Source: Crocosphaera sp. | Lineage (GTDB): Bacteria > Cyanobacteriota > Cyanobacteriia > Cyanobacteriales > Microcystaceae | DNA length: 44,840 bases | Direction: 5' to 3' | Assembly: GCA_030064955.1 (NCBI GenBank) | Contig: JASJDW010000006.1 | Span: 1 to 44,840 of the forward strand | Notes under the pieces: model-generated | Databases searched by the model: none | What the model was told of the DNA's origin: nothing | Seen by the model: the letters and a program-made list of their open reading frames with translations, nothing else | Made by a program: the position numbers and the translations under genes | In this document: one piece after another, positions 16,267 to 24,620 of the stretch | Layout of the letters: every line of letters starts with the position of its first letter | Position numbering within the stretch: position 1 is the stretch's first letter

Positions 16267-16725
16267 TTAAGATTGAGTAGCAAATTTTAGGGGAATGATG
16301 GGGACATCGTGATCAACTTCAATCCACACCCTAGCACCCCCTGGAATGGATTGATGAGGAGAATAGGTAAGCTTACAGGGGCCGTTAATCTTGACTTCAT
16401 CACAGTAGGTGATATGCTTAGAACCTTGACGAATCATGATGACAGGCTCGAGAGAGTCTTGATTAATATTTGCTCTGATGCGATCGCCGTTGACATGAAT
16501 TCGAGTTGGCATGGTTTGAGGACGTTTGCGCCAGGTTCCTTTTGGCCCTCTACTTCCAGGAATAATCTTCGGTATCCCTTTGTATAAAGGAATTTTCCAG
16601 AAGCGTCCTTCTTTAAAGGCTCCTTTGATTCTCCCCTCAGCTAACAGTTGGCGGACTCGTTGGGGACATATTTTGAGGAGAGATGCAGCTTTTACTGTTC
16701 CCACATACTCTATCGTATTTTCCAT
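16267..16725 (-). CDS. Small HTH DNA-binding protein (excisionase/MerR-like N terminus)
   Basis: A 152-residue protein. Residues ~5-45 form a winged-helix/HTH_17-like segment: Gly-Thr-Val-Lys-Ala-Ala-Ser-Leu-Leu, then Arg-Val-Arg-Gln-Leu-Leu-Ala-Glu-Gly-Arg and Trp-Lys-Ile-Pro. A basic linker with Pro-Gly-Ser-Arg-Gly-Pro-Lys-Gly-Thr-Trp-Arg-Lys-Arg follows. The last ~70 residues look beta-rich. The HTH resembles excisionases and MerR-type binders. Whether it is a chromosomal regulator or came with a mobile element is open; it lies 104 bp from an IS200-like transposase on the same strand and converges on futB. Confidence 0.65.
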   Translation of the reverse strand: MENTIEYVGTVKAASLLKICPQRVRQLLAEGRIKGAFKEGRFWKIPLYKGIPKIIPGSRGPKGTWRKRPQTMPTRIHVNGDRIRANINQDSLEPVIMIRQGSKHITYCDEVKINGPCKLTYSPHQSIPGGARVWIEVDHDVPIIPLKFATQS

Positions 16726-16828
16726 CTTATTACCCTAGCACTAGAGTTTTTTTTCAGTTTAGCAGAGTTTGGATATGTCTGAGGAGTGAGAGAGGATAAG
16801 GCGATCGCTACTTTGCAACAGTGTATAG

Positions 16829-17236
16829 TTATTTAATTTCCCAATCAGAAATCAATTTTTTTTGTTGATGATGTTGAGGTTGATTTTTAATGTAATTAGC
16901 CACTTGTTCTAAGTTTTGATGACTGACAGTAAATACGCCATATCCTCCTTGCCATTTAAAAAATTCATTGGGTCGAATTTCATGGGTAATCAAATGAGAT
17001 GAACTACCTTTTGCTTCACCAATTAGTTTAGAAACTGTTAAGGTTGGAACAAAACTGGTTAAGAGGTGAACATGATCGGGAACACCACCAATAGCAATTA
17101 CGGTACATTTAAGTTGTCTACATTGTCTGATAATAGCGGCATAAATAATCTCTTGAATATCAGGGGTTATTAACGGTAATCTATCCCAGGTTCCCCAGAC
17201 ACAATGAAGATATAGTTGGGTAAAGTTTCGCTGCAT
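16829..17236 (-). CDS. IS200/IS605-type Y1 transposase (RAYT-like)
   Basis: A 135-residue single-domain Y1 HUH transposase. The HUH metal motif is Asp-His-Val-His-Leu-Leu near residue 55 and the catalytic tyrosine lies in Tyr-Ile-Lys-Asn-Gln-Pro-Gln-His-His near 115. The start Phe-Thr-Gln-Leu-Tyr-Leu-His-Cys-Val-Trp-Gly-Thr-Trp is typical of cyanobacterial members. These enzymes cut and rejoin single-stranded DNA at hairpin ends. No tnpB accompanies it. The upstream region carries two tandem hairpin-rich units (17314-17553), as in REP-associated tyrosine transposase (RAYT) loci, where a domesticated transposase mobilises short palindromes. It is full length and looks intact. Confidence 0.85.
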   Translation of the reverse strand: MQRNFTQLYLHCVWGTWDRLPLITPDIQEIIYAAIIRQCRQLKCTVIAIGGVPDHVHLLTSFVPTLTVSKLIGEAKGSSSHLITHEIRPNEFFKWQGGYGVFTVSHQNLEQVANYIKNQPQHHQQKKLISDWEIK

Positions 17237-17313
17237 TTTAAAGGTTAATTCTTCGCTGATAAAGTACCCTGATTAGGATAATCTTTTAAGAGTGAGTTAC
17301 ATTTCTTAACTTA

Positions 17314-17426
17314 CAGGTTGAAACCTGAAGTTACATGAACAAAAACTGCCTCCGCAGTTTAGCTCCTATCAATACATTAGCCCGTGAAGACGGGCTTTGT
17401 TTGTGTAGCCTTATCCTTGAGGATAT
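17314..17426 (+). repeat. Hairpin-rich repeat unit 1 (REP-like)
   Basis: A 113-bp unit with four short palindromes: CAGGTT-GA-AACCTG, AAACTGC-CTCC-GCAGTTT (17343-17360), AGCCCGT-GAAG-ACGGGCT, and TATCC-TTGA-GGATA at the end. It is directly repeated 15 bp later as unit 2. It lies upstream of a solitary IS200-like transposase. Confidence 0.75.
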
Positions 17427-17441
17427 GGGTTAAAAAATTAG

Positions 17442-17553
17442 CAGGTTGAAACCTGAAGTTACATAAACTAAAGCTGCGGAGGCAGCTTAGATCCTATCAA
17501 CATATTAACCGTGAAGACTAGCCTTGTTTATATAGCCACATCCTTGAGGATAT
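17442..17553 (+). repeat. Hairpin-rich repeat unit 2 (REP-like)
   Basis: A 112-bp direct repeat of 17314-17426. Its second palindrome is AAGCTGC-GGAG-GCAGCTT (17471-17488). The loop is the reverse complement of unit 1's CTCC, and an A-T stem pair has become G-C on both sides, so pairing is kept. The third palindrome (around CCGTGAAGACTAGCC) has decayed. Confidence 0.75.
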
Positions 17554-17835
17554 CATCTTTCTTTAAGAAATATTAAAATCAACAAACTAATAAATTATTA
17601 GAAAAGATTGAAACAGTAGAGAAAAGAAAAAGATCATCGGATAATTCATTTACTGCAAGCTGAAACTAATTTACAAAATTCACTAACAAGTAATGAAGCT
17701 ACAAAAAGATAAATTGATATTTTAATAGAAAAATCCTTCGATTCTTCTGTTTGACAAATATTGGCTGAAGAAGATACCTCTGCTGGGTTAATTTGATTAA
17801 AGGTTGATAATCATCCATAATTTCATAGTGGGTAA

Positions 17836-17852
17836 GGTGGGCATTGCCCACC
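17836..17852 (-). terminator. Hairpin downstream of the transketolase-like gene
   Basis: GGTGGGC-ATT-GCCCACC, a perfect 7-bp stem starting 7 bp past the stop codon of the gene at 17860-20058. There is no U-tract after it on the minus strand, so termination is not assured. Similar hairpins follow chlB and ilvD. Confidence 0.45.
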
Positions 17853-17859
17853 CTATATA

Positions 17860-20058
17860 TTAGTTTAATAACTCGCTAGCACGCTTACTTAAAGCCTCTG
17901 CGGTTAAGCCATTAAATTCCATAATTTGCCCTGCACTAGATGCCGTTTCTCCTCGTTTCCAAGCAAAAGTATCACGCTTACTATTACTCCGTAACATAAC
18001 TGGTTCTAACATAGCAGAAGTCCCACCTGTTACTCCAATTAAAGCGTCACCACCGAACAGTTTTTCAAACCCTTCATCATCCAAGAAATGACTATCTTTT
18101 TCGCTACAAGTTTCCCAAGCAACATCATTGGGACGATATAAACGACGGGGACTAATAACGGAAACAATTTTTACCCCAATACCCTCATTTTCTAAGTGTA
18201 AAGCTGCATCAAACACAGGAATTAAAGTCATGTCTCCAACGACAGCAAATACAACTTTTTTTGTCCCTTCACTTTCATGTAAAATGATGCCCCCATCTTG
18301 CAGGGCTTGACGGGTTTGTTCTAAAGTTGTTCTGATAGGTAACGGTGATTTACTCGCAGTAATGGTTATCCCTTTATTCCTGGTTTTAACTGCCCATTCA
18401 TAACAAACTTGAATGCTATTGGCATCACAAGGAAATAGAGGAAAAATATTACCATTTCTCATCATTCCAGCAAAATAATTTTCAATTTCGGGTCGTTGAT
18501 GGGTCCAACCGTTACGGCCTTGTTCCAATGCACCGGCAGTGAATAAAGTAATGGTAGAAGGAGTGGGACGACGTAACTCAGCCATGGCTTGGGTAACGGT
18601 TTGCCAGATGGGTAAACCATTGATAGCAAAAGACTCATAGGAACACCATAAGGTTCTGGCCCCAAATAAAGCTAAACCCGCAGCCAACCCGGCGCAAGCA
18701 TCTTCGCTTAAGGGTTCATACACCTGTCCTCCTGGTCCTTGAAAATAAAGGTCATCAACCGTAGGATGAACAATTTTTAAACCAATATTGATATTATTAA
18801 TGCCAGAGGCTGCATTGCCGTCAGCATTAGCCACTACAAAGTTAGGGTCTTTTTGTCCCACATGGACTACTAACTCACCCATAGCAGTCGTGGCAACTTT
18901 TTTCTCCCCATGCACTTCATATTCGGTTAAGGGTAACGCTCCTAACTCTGGCAAAGGTAATACTTTTTCTGTGACCACCTGATGGGATGCAGGTCCACCG
19001 GCCGATCGTTCAAAGTTGGTGCGAACGACTTGCCAAGCTTCAGGAGATAAAGCTCTTTCTTTTAAAGCGTTAACGATGTAATCTTTTTCCAAACTATCCC
19101 CAGGATATAAATTATGAGATTTTGCGCCCCGTTTGTGAACTCCGGCCCCTTTGAGTTGTTTAACGATAAGAACGGTCAATGTCCCGTTTAAAGCAGACTT
19201 GGCAGCTTTATCGGTTGCTTCTAAAATAGCTTGAGTAAAGGCTAACCGTTTGGCTAAAGAGAACTGGGTACTATCCACATATTCCCCTTCTTGGTTGCTA
19301 TCATCGTAGTCTTTGGCGTTGACTAAAATCACCTCTTTGAAGCCATTTCCTTGCCAATAAGCAATCATTTCTTCGTTGGTTTTGGTGGAAACCATACTGT
19401 GATGTTCCTGGGAATAACCGTTCCATACCAGGATGGGTAAGAAATTAGTTACTTGTGGGAAAGAAGTATTAAAGTGGGCAAAGCTACTCATAATATAGGG
19501 TTCTCCTAACCCACCATCCCCAATGGTTACAGGAAATAGTGTCCCAGGATGTAATTTAGCCCCGGCCATGGCAAAATGTTGTCCTTGTCCTAAGGGTCCT
19601 GCTGGGTTGAGAAGTCCAGGTATTTGTCCAGAAAGATGGCCTAAAAGTCCGTGCATCTCCCTAAACCGTTCCCCCATCTGTTCTACGGTGGTGATACCCA
19701 TGTCTTCCAGGGAACGGTCTAAAAACATATTACTGTAAAACCCTGGCGCGTGATGACCCACTTCGGTAATAATGTTCTTATGACCTAGCATCACTAAAGC
19801 TGCAATGGCGTCAGCGATACTTGCAAATCCGCCAGGATGGCCTGACTGCTTGGTTGCAGTGGTTTGTAAGGTTAAGTAACGTAATGCGTCGGCTGCTAAG
19901 AGGGTTTGAAAGACGGCATTTGGGTCGTTAGAGGAGGAAATAGCTTTATTTCCAGATTTTATGGCTGCTTCTGTACTGTATTGTTCATGGTTAGGTAAGT
20001 TTTCACCAAAATGTTGAATTCCTTGACAAAATGCGGGGATTGCGCTGGCAACTGTCAT
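17860..20058 (-). CDS. Transketolase/phosphoketolase-like ThDP enzyme
   Basis: A 732-residue thiamine diphosphate enzyme with transketolase-fold domains. Residues ~68-90 carry Ser-Gly-His-Pro-Gly-Gly-Phe-Ala-Ser, the ThDP pyrophosphate region. Thr-Ile-Gly-Asp-Gly-Gly-Leu-Gly-Glu-Pro near 178 is the metal-binding GDG motif. A second pyrimidine-binding domain begins near 400, and a C-terminal transketolase-type domain ends the protein. It is shorter than classical phosphoketolases (~800) and lacks their typical C-terminal blocks. It looks like the group of Synechocystis Sll0529, often listed as a second phosphoketolase or putative transketolase. It would act on sugar phosphates in the cytosol; which reaction it catalyses is not settled by the sequence. 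It is monocistronic. Confidence 0.75.
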   Translation of the reverse strand: MTVASAIPAFCQGIQHFGENLPNHEQYSTEAAIKSGNKAISSSNDPNAVFQTLLAADALRYLTLQTTATKQSGHPGGFASIADAIAALVMLGHKNIITEVGHHAPGFYSNMFLDRSLEDMGITTVEQMGERFREMHGLLGHLSGQIPGLLNPAGPLGQGQHFAMAGAKLHPGTLFPVTIGDGGLGEPYIMSSFAHFNTSFPQVTNFLPILVWNGYSQEHHSMVSTKTNEEMIAYWQGNGFKEVILVNAKDYDDSNQEGEYVDSTQFSLAKRLAFTQAILEATDKAAKSALNGTLTVLIVKQLKGAGVHKRGAKSHNLYPGDSLEKDYIVNALKERALSPEAWQVVRTNFERSAGGPASHQVVTEKVLPLPELGALPLTEYEVHGEKKVATTAMGELVVHVGQKDPNFVVANADGNAASGINNINIGLKIVHPTVDDLYFQGPGGQVYEPLSEDACAGLAAGLALFGARTLWCSYESFAINGLPIWQTVTQAMAELRRPTPSTITLFTAGALEQGRNGWTHQRPEIENYFAGMMRNGNIFPLFPCDANSIQVCYEWAVKTRNKGITITASKSPLPIRTTLEQTRQALQDGGIILHESEGTKKVVFAVVGDMTLIPVFDAALHLENEGIGVKIVSVISPRRLYRPNDVAWETCSEKDSHFLDDEGFEKLFGGDALIGVTGGTSAMLEPVMLRSNSKRDTFAWKRGETASSAGQIMEFNGLTAEALSKRASELLN

Positions 20059-20215
20059 GTGTGAGTTATTCCTATTTTACATAACGGCAAGTATTAAAAT
20101 AATCTTACAGGTTTGTGGGGATTTATTTAGAGAATATTAAGGATTTTTAGTAATGGGAATTATTCTATCGTTGTCATAGAGATGATAGGTTATTATTTAA
20201 TTAAACATTCATTTA

Positions 20216-20596
20216 TTATTGTGTCCAGTTTTCTAAACTTAATCCTTCTATTCTCAAAAAATCACTATCATTGGAAACAACAGTTAACTCTTTAATAATG
20301 GCAATCGCAGCAATTAAAATATCTTCGGTTTGTATAGGTAATCCTCTTAATCTTAAATTAGCATGAATTTCTGCTGCTTTTTCTAAGATAGCTAATTCAT
20401 CTAATAGAATAATTTTATTTTCTTGACAAAATTATTCAAATCTTTGTTTTTGCTTGGGTGAATTAACTGCTAATAATCCCCTTCTTATCTCAAAATAAGT
20501 AATACAGCTAATAGAAATACTTATATTTTCAGCTTTAATATCTTCAAGTATGAGAATAATTTTGGGATTACGTTTGACGATGTATTCCTTTGCTTA
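20216..20596 (-). pseudogene. VapC-like PIN-domain toxin, broken
   Basis: Read on the minus strand, the frame ending at TAA 20216-20218 gives a recognisable PIN-domain toxin. A Cys-Ile-Thr-Tyr-Phe-Glu segment (conserved Glu) comes first. Ile-Gln-Thr-Glu-Asp-Ile-Leu-Ile-Ala-Ala-Ile-Ala and Leu-Thr-Val-Val-Ser-Asn-Asp-Ser-Asp-Phe follow, then Glu-Gly-Leu-Ser-Leu-Glu-Asn-Trp. An in-frame TAA at 20432-20434 breaks it in the middle. The N-terminal strand with the first catalytic Asp is missing, replaced by unrelated AT-rich sequence near 20596. No antitoxin gene remains next to it. It is most likely a dead toxin-antitoxin remnant. Confidence 0.72.
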
Positions 20597-20641
20597 CAAA
20601 TTCAAAAAAAAGCCTGATCGTTGATACCTAATGGCACAGTG

Positions 20642-20686
20642 AGTGTGGGAAGAGAGGGGAGTGTGGGAAGGGTGGGGTGTGTGGGG
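20642..20686 (+). repeat. 9-bp G-rich tandem array (five units)
   Basis: AGTGTGGGA, AGAGAGGGG, AGTGTGGGA, AGGGTGGGG, TGTGTGGGG. Same unit as at 9580 and 24356. It is followed by a pyrimidine-rich tract, as is the 24356 array. Confidence 0.75.
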
Positions 20687-20798
20687 AGACTAGAAAGAAT
20701 ATTGATATTTTTCTCTTCGGCGCGCCCCCAGTCTCCCAAGTCTCTCCCGTCTCCAAAGACTCCCAGTCCCCCCATCTCCCTCTCTTCCCACTCCTGCT

Positions 20799-21794
20799 TT
20801 ACTGATCTTTCAACCAACTAAACATAGCCCGTAAATCTTTGCCCACTTCTTCAATGGGATGTTCCGCTTCTTGACGACGCATGGCCGTAAACCCTGGTTT
20901 ACCGGATTGATTTTCTAAGACAAATTCCCGTGCAAATTGACCGGATTGAATCTCTCTAAGAATTTGTTTCATTTCGGCGCGAGTTTCATCGGTAACGATA
21001 CGAGGACCTCGGGTTAAGTCTCCATATTCTGCGGTATTGGAAATACTATCACGCATTTTCGCCAGTCCTCCTTCTACAATCAAATCCACAATTAATTTGA
21101 CTTCGTGGAGGCATTCAAAATAGGCTAATTCTGGTTGATATCCTGCGGCTACTAAAGTTTCAAATCCGGATTTAATCAGGGCTGAAAGTCCTCCACAGAG
21201 TACCACCTGTTCTCCAAACAGATCCGTTTCTGTTTCTTCTCTAAAGCTGGTTTCGAGAATACCTGCACGGGTTCCTCCGATTCCTTTGGCATAAGCCATG
21301 GCGCGATCGCGGGCTTGTTCACTGGCATCTTGATAAACGGCAAATAAACAGGGAACGCCTTCTCCTTGCTCATAAGTACGGCGCACTAAATGGCCCGGTC
21401 CTTTCGGAGCAATCATTACCACATCTACGGTTTCAGGGGGAACAATTTGACCAAAGTGAATGTTAAAGCCATGAGCAAAGCATAACACCTTTCCCTCTCT
21501 TAAATTCGGTTCAATTTCCTCTTTGTAAACCGTTTTTTGAACCTCATCCGGCAGCAAAATCATGATCCAATCGGCAGCACTGGCAGCATCACCTACATTC
21601 AGCACTTTTAACCCTGCATCTTCAGCCTTTTGTCGTGATTTACTGCCTGGATACAGCCCCACTACCACATTGATGCCACTATCTTTTAAATTGAGGGCGT
21701 GGGCATGACCTTGAGAACCATAGCCAATGATCGCCACGGTTTTATCCGCTAATAAATCAAGGTTGGCATCTGCATCGTAATACATCCGAGCCAT
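20799..21794 (-). CDS. ilvC: Ketol-acid reductoisomerase
   Basis: Class I ketol-acid reductoisomerase, 331 residues, second step of valine/isoleucine synthesis. It isomerises and reduces acetolactate or acetohydroxybutyrate with NADPH and Mg2+. The Rossmann motif Gly-Tyr-Gly-Ser-Gln-Gly-His-Ala is near 25. Lys-Gly-Pro-Gly-His near 131 is in the active-site region. The acidic metal ligands lie in Thr-Asp-Leu-Phe-Gly-Glu-Gln near 190 and Glu-x-x-His-Glu-Val-Lys-Leu-Ile near 226. A GGAGAC ribosome binding site precedes the ATG. ilvD, the next pathway step, is 17 kb away on the other strand. Confidence 0.95.
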   Translation of the reverse strand: MARMYYDADANLDLLADKTVAIIGYGSQGHAHALNLKDSGINVVVGLYPGSKSRQKAEDAGLKVLNVGDAASAADWIMILLPDEVQKTVYKEEIEPNLREGKVLCFAHGFNIHFGQIVPPETVDVVMIAPKGPGHLVRRTYEQGEGVPCLFAVYQDASEQARDRAMAYAKGIGGTRAGILETSFREETETDLFGEQVVLCGGLSALIKSGFETLVAAGYQPELAYFECLHEVKLIVDLIVEGGLAKMRDSISNTAEYGDLTRGPRIVTDETRAEMKQILREIQSGQFAREFVLENQSGKPGFTAMRRQEAEHPIEEVGKDLRAMFSWLKDQ

Positions 21795-21896
21795 GAGGCT
21801 GTCTCCTAATTTTTTTACAAACTCTCCATTATATAATCTATAAGCCCTAAGATGTGGATTTGGGGATTTTGTAATCTTTCCTTTTGTTTTTGAATC

Positions 21897-22370
21897 TTAA
21901 CTGGGATTCACCCACATTAAGGTTTGACCATATTCTACGGGTTCCCCATTGGCTACCACAATTTCCATCACTTCTCCAGTGACTTCGGCTTCAATTTCGT
22001 TCATTAATTTCATTGCTTCAATAATACAGACCGTTTGGGTATTACTGACGCGATCGCCCACTTCGATAAACGGGGGTTCATCGGGGGCAGGGGCGCGATA
22101 AAAGGTACCCACCATCGGAGATGTAATGGCTACCCATTTTTTTTCTGTGGGAGATGGAGGGGGTTCGCTGGGTGGGGCAGATGTGGCAGGAACCGAAGGG
22201 GTAACTACCGTTGTTGTTGTTGGGGCGATGAATGGGGACGATTGAGTATTGGTTTTTGTGTCTCGACGCACATTTAACTCAAACGTTTCTGTTTTTAGGC
22301 TAACTTCGGCGATATCAGTGTGAGCGATCGCCCCTAATAAGTCTCGCAGGTCGTTAAAATTAATTGACAC
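21897..22370 (-). CDS. accB: Biotin carboxyl carrier protein of acetyl-CoA carboxylase
   Basis: BCCP, 157 residues, the biotin-carrying subunit of acetyl-CoA carboxylase that supplies malonyl-CoA for fatty acids. The C-terminal biotinyl domain has the modification motif Glu-Ala-Met-Lys-Leu-Met near residue 120. The middle (~45-75) is a flexible linker rich in Thr, Ser, Pro and Ala, as in the family. The start is GTG at 22370. It lies 64 bp downstream of efp on the same strand, the usual efp-accB pair. Confidence 0.95.
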   Translation of the reverse strand: MSINFNDLRDLLGAIAHTDIAEVSLKTETFELNVRRDTKTNTQSSPFIAPTTTTVVTPSVPATSAPPSEPPPSPTEKKWVAITSPMVGTFYRAPAPDEPPFIEVGDRVSNTQTVCIIEAMKLMNEIEAEVTGEVMEIVVANGEPVEYGQTLMWVNPS

Positions 22371-22434
22371 AGATTATCTATCCCATAATCATTGATCAAA
22401 GGAGGTTGTCTCAGTGGGGACAACCGTTTAGGCT

Positions 22435-22995
22435 TTAAGTTTCTCGTCCTAAATAGGAACCATCACGGGTATCTACTTTAATTTTTTCCCCGATGGAAAT
22501 AAACAGAGGTACCATCACTTGCGCCCCGGTTTCCACAATAGCAGGTTTGGTTCCCCCTGTGGCGGTATCCCCTTTAACCCCTGGATCGGTGTCGGTTACT
22601 TCTAAAATAACCGAAGTGGGCAATTGTACCTCTAAGACTGTCTCGTTCCAAAAAAGAACGTCCGCTTCCATTTCTTCTTTGATGTAGTTGACCGTTGTTC
22701 CCATTTGATCAGGGTTTAAACGCACTTCTTCATAGGTTTCCATATCCATGAAAACGTATTGTTCCCCTTCTTTATACGTATGTTGCATGGTGCGTTTTTC
22801 TAAATTGGCCTGGGGAACGGTTTCTCCAGCACGAAACGTTCGTTCCACCACGCTACCGGTTTGAGCATTTTTTAACTTGGTTCGTACAAAGGCAGAACCT
22901 TTCCCTGGTTTAACGTGGAGAAATTCGACGACGCGCCATACTGAACCATCTAATTCAATGGTGGTACCAGTCCGAAAATCGTTACTAGAAATCAT
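22435..22995 (-). CDS. efp: Translation elongation factor P
   Basis: EF-P, 186 residues, three beta-barrel domains. It rescues ribosomes stalled at consecutive prolines. The domain I tip is Lys-Pro-Gly-Lys-Gly-Ser-Ala, where the lysine may be modified. The C-terminal [11 protein letters not shown]-x-Tyr-Leu-Gly-Arg is diagnostic. Full length, and first gene of the efp-accB pair. Confidence 0.96.
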   Translation of the reverse strand: MISSNDFRTGTTIELDGSVWRVVEFLHVKPGKGSAFVRTKLKNAQTGSVVERTFRAGETVPQANLEKRTMQHTYKEGEQYVFMDMETYEEVRLNPDQMGTTVNYIKEEMEADVLFWNETVLEVQLPTSVILEVTDTDPGVKGDTATGGTKPAIVETGAQVMVPLFISIGEKIKVDTRDGSYLGRET

Positions 22996-23089
22996 GAAAG
23001 GCGTTTAGAGCTTAGAAAGTCAAGATTTATTTTACAAGAGTTTGGCAATCATAAGGTTAATTGCCTCATATCTGTTAACATTCAATGGT

Positions 23090-24013
23090 TCATTGGCAGA
23101 CCTTAGCAACGATCGCCCGATGACGGGGACTAATGGGGGTTATTTTTGGAGCCTCAAACCCTGCTTCTATTAGGGCTGTTTCTACATCTAAGGCGAAATA
23201 TTGATCCAAATAGGGTTCGGTGCTTTTGAGCAACGTTAAAATGTAGGGGGGCATTTTTTTGTAAGCTTCGGCGCGGGGGTTCATGTCCATCATGGTAAAG
23301 TATCCCCCAGGTTTGAGAAGGCGACGGGCTTCTTTAAAGATGGCGATCGCTGCTGTTTGGGGCAGTTCATGGTACAACAGAAAGGCGGATACTAAATCAA
23401 AGGAGGTTGCCGATAAGTTCGTAGCTTCTGCTGCTCCGTGTATCCAGTCAATGTCTAAGTTTCGTTGTTCTGTGCGGTATTGAGCAACGGCTAAATGATA
23501 GGCTGATAAGTCCAATCCAGTTACTTTGGCATCGGGGTACATTTCTTGTAGGGGAAAGGTACTCATCCCCACACTACAGCCTATGTCTAAGATCCTTTGG
23601 GGGGTTAAGGCCAATTGTTGTGTGAGAATTTCGTGATAATTGTGCCGTAAACGGGGATCGCCATTCACCCCTGCCCCTGGCCAAATATTAGCATGAACGG
23701 CATAAGCAGCAGATTCTACTTCTAGGGCAGATTTCCAACTTAAATTACCCGTTTCATAACCGTGAAAGGAGCAAACATAATAATCAGGGTACACTAGGTT
23801 TGGATTTTCAACTTTGGGGAGTTCTTCTTGCCAATTATGGTTACTTAGTTGACGGACATTGTCTCGCCAGGGAACCCCTATTTTTTCTGCCCGGTTGATA
23901 ATCATGTTGCGAGCTTGATATTTTGCTAGTTTAGCTAGGGGTTTAACGGATAAGATCCCATTGATTACACGGGAAGCTAAACTAGGTTGAGATTTACATG
24001 GGGTAACAGTCAT
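23090..24013 (-). CDS. SAM-dependent class I methyltransferase
   Basis: About 307 residues. The Rossmann-fold SAM site is Ile-Leu-Asp-Ile-Gly-Cys-Ser-Val-Gly-Met-Ser (motif I) near 147, followed by Val-Thr-Gly-Leu-Asp-Leu-Ser. The motif IV region is Phe-Asp-Leu-Val-Ser-Ala-Phe-Leu-Leu-Tyr-His-Glu-Leu, and the post-motif is Leu-Lys-Pro-Gly-Gly-Tyr-Phe. An N-terminal ~120-residue extension is specific to this cyanobacterial group. The substrate is unknown. I start at ATG 24013; ATG 24055 in the same frame would add 14 residues. No operon partner. Confidence 0.83.
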   Translation of the reverse strand: MTVTPCKSQPSLASRVINGILSVKPLAKLAKYQARNMIINRAEKIGVPWRDNVRQLSNHNWQEELPKVENPNLVYPDYYVCSFHGYETGNLSWKSALEVESAAYAVHANIWPGAGVNGDPRLRHNYHEILTQQLALTPQRILDIGCSVGMSTFPLQEMYPDAKVTGLDLSAYHLAVAQYRTEQRNLDIDWIHGAAEATNLSATSFDLVSAFLLYHELPQTAAIAIFKEARRLLKPGGYFTMMDMNPRAEAYKKMPPYILTLLKSTEPYLDQYFALDVETALIEAGFEAPKITPISPRHRAIVAKVCQ

Positions 24014-24055
24014 AAAATTCTCTAGATGTCGATCATGACAGTAACCAAATCCCAT

Positions 24056-24620
24056 TGATGGTTACTCAATCGTTTCCGTTCCTGATTTTACCATCAACTA
24101 TCATTAATCGAGATAGAAGGAGTTGTGTTTTTCTATCCAACCCACTACATAAAGGACTAAGATAACCATCGAAACAAGATAACAGATCAGTAAACAGTTC
24201 TCTAGCATTGCATGATTCCTTGAATTTCCTCTGACAGTTTCAAGTATGGTGGAGCAACCTGAGACTCTTGTGACTATATTATGAGTTAATCATAAGAATC
24301 TATTGGATTATCTGAGAGGTTCCTGAGAGGGTGAAGGGATGATGGGGTGACGGGGAGTGTGGGAAGAGTGGGAAGTGTGGGAAGTGTGGGAAGAGTGGGA
24401 AGTGTGGGAAGTGTGGGAAGAGAGGGGAGTGTGGGAAGGGTGGGAAGTGTGGGAAGGGTGGGAAGTGTGGGAAGGGTGGGAAGGGTGGGAAGTGTGGGAA
24501 GTGTGGGAAGGGTGGGAAGTGTGGGAAGTGTGGGAAGTGTGGGAAGGGTGGGAAGTAAGAATAGTCTCCCTCTGCTCCCCCTGCTCCCTTATCTCCAAAA
24601 ACTCCCTATTTTTGTCTGCT
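24056..24620. other. Intergenic region dominated by a minisatellite
   Basis: No gene is supported in these 565 bp. From 24356 it is the 22-unit G-rich array, then a short C-rich tract. The part before 24350 is ordinary AT-rich sequence in which I see no feature. Confidence 0.7.
24356..24553 (+). repeat. 22-unit 9-bp G-rich minisatellite
   Basis: Exactly 22 consecutive 9-bp units (198 bp). The common form is AGTGTGGGA, with variants AGAGTGGGA and AGGGTGGGA and one AGAGAGGGG. It contains a canonical G-quadruplex pattern at 24469-24489, five GGG runs spaced by AA, T, AA, T. The open frames through it on both strands (Val-Trp-Glu and His-Thr-Ser repeats) are by-products of the 9-bp period. Confidence 0.95.

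Larger units (their letters stand above)
17237..17859. other. Gene-free region with tandem hairpin repeats
   Basis: This 623-bp gap contains two ~113-bp tandem repeats (17314-17553) and a GGTGGGC hairpin near the end (17836-17852). The part from about 17560 to 17830 is AT-rich with short frames interrupted by stops. It may be a decayed gene but nothing is recognisable. Confidence 0.6.
20059..20798. other. Region with a broken toxin gene and G-rich array
   Basis: No intact gene in these 740 bp. It holds a PIN-domain pseudogene (20216-20596), a five-unit G-rich array (20642-20686) and a C-rich tract (about 20725-20790) up to the ilvC stop. Confidence 0.65.

Noticed and set aside
17554-17835. 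Possible decayed gene downstream of the hairpin repeats.
   Set aside because: Short frames with a plausible composition exist but are broken by several stops and match no family I can recognise.
20602-20821. Overlapping frames over the G-rich array and C-rich tract near ilvC.
   Set aside because: They are made of the repeat and its pyrimidine-rich neighbour and have no start signal.
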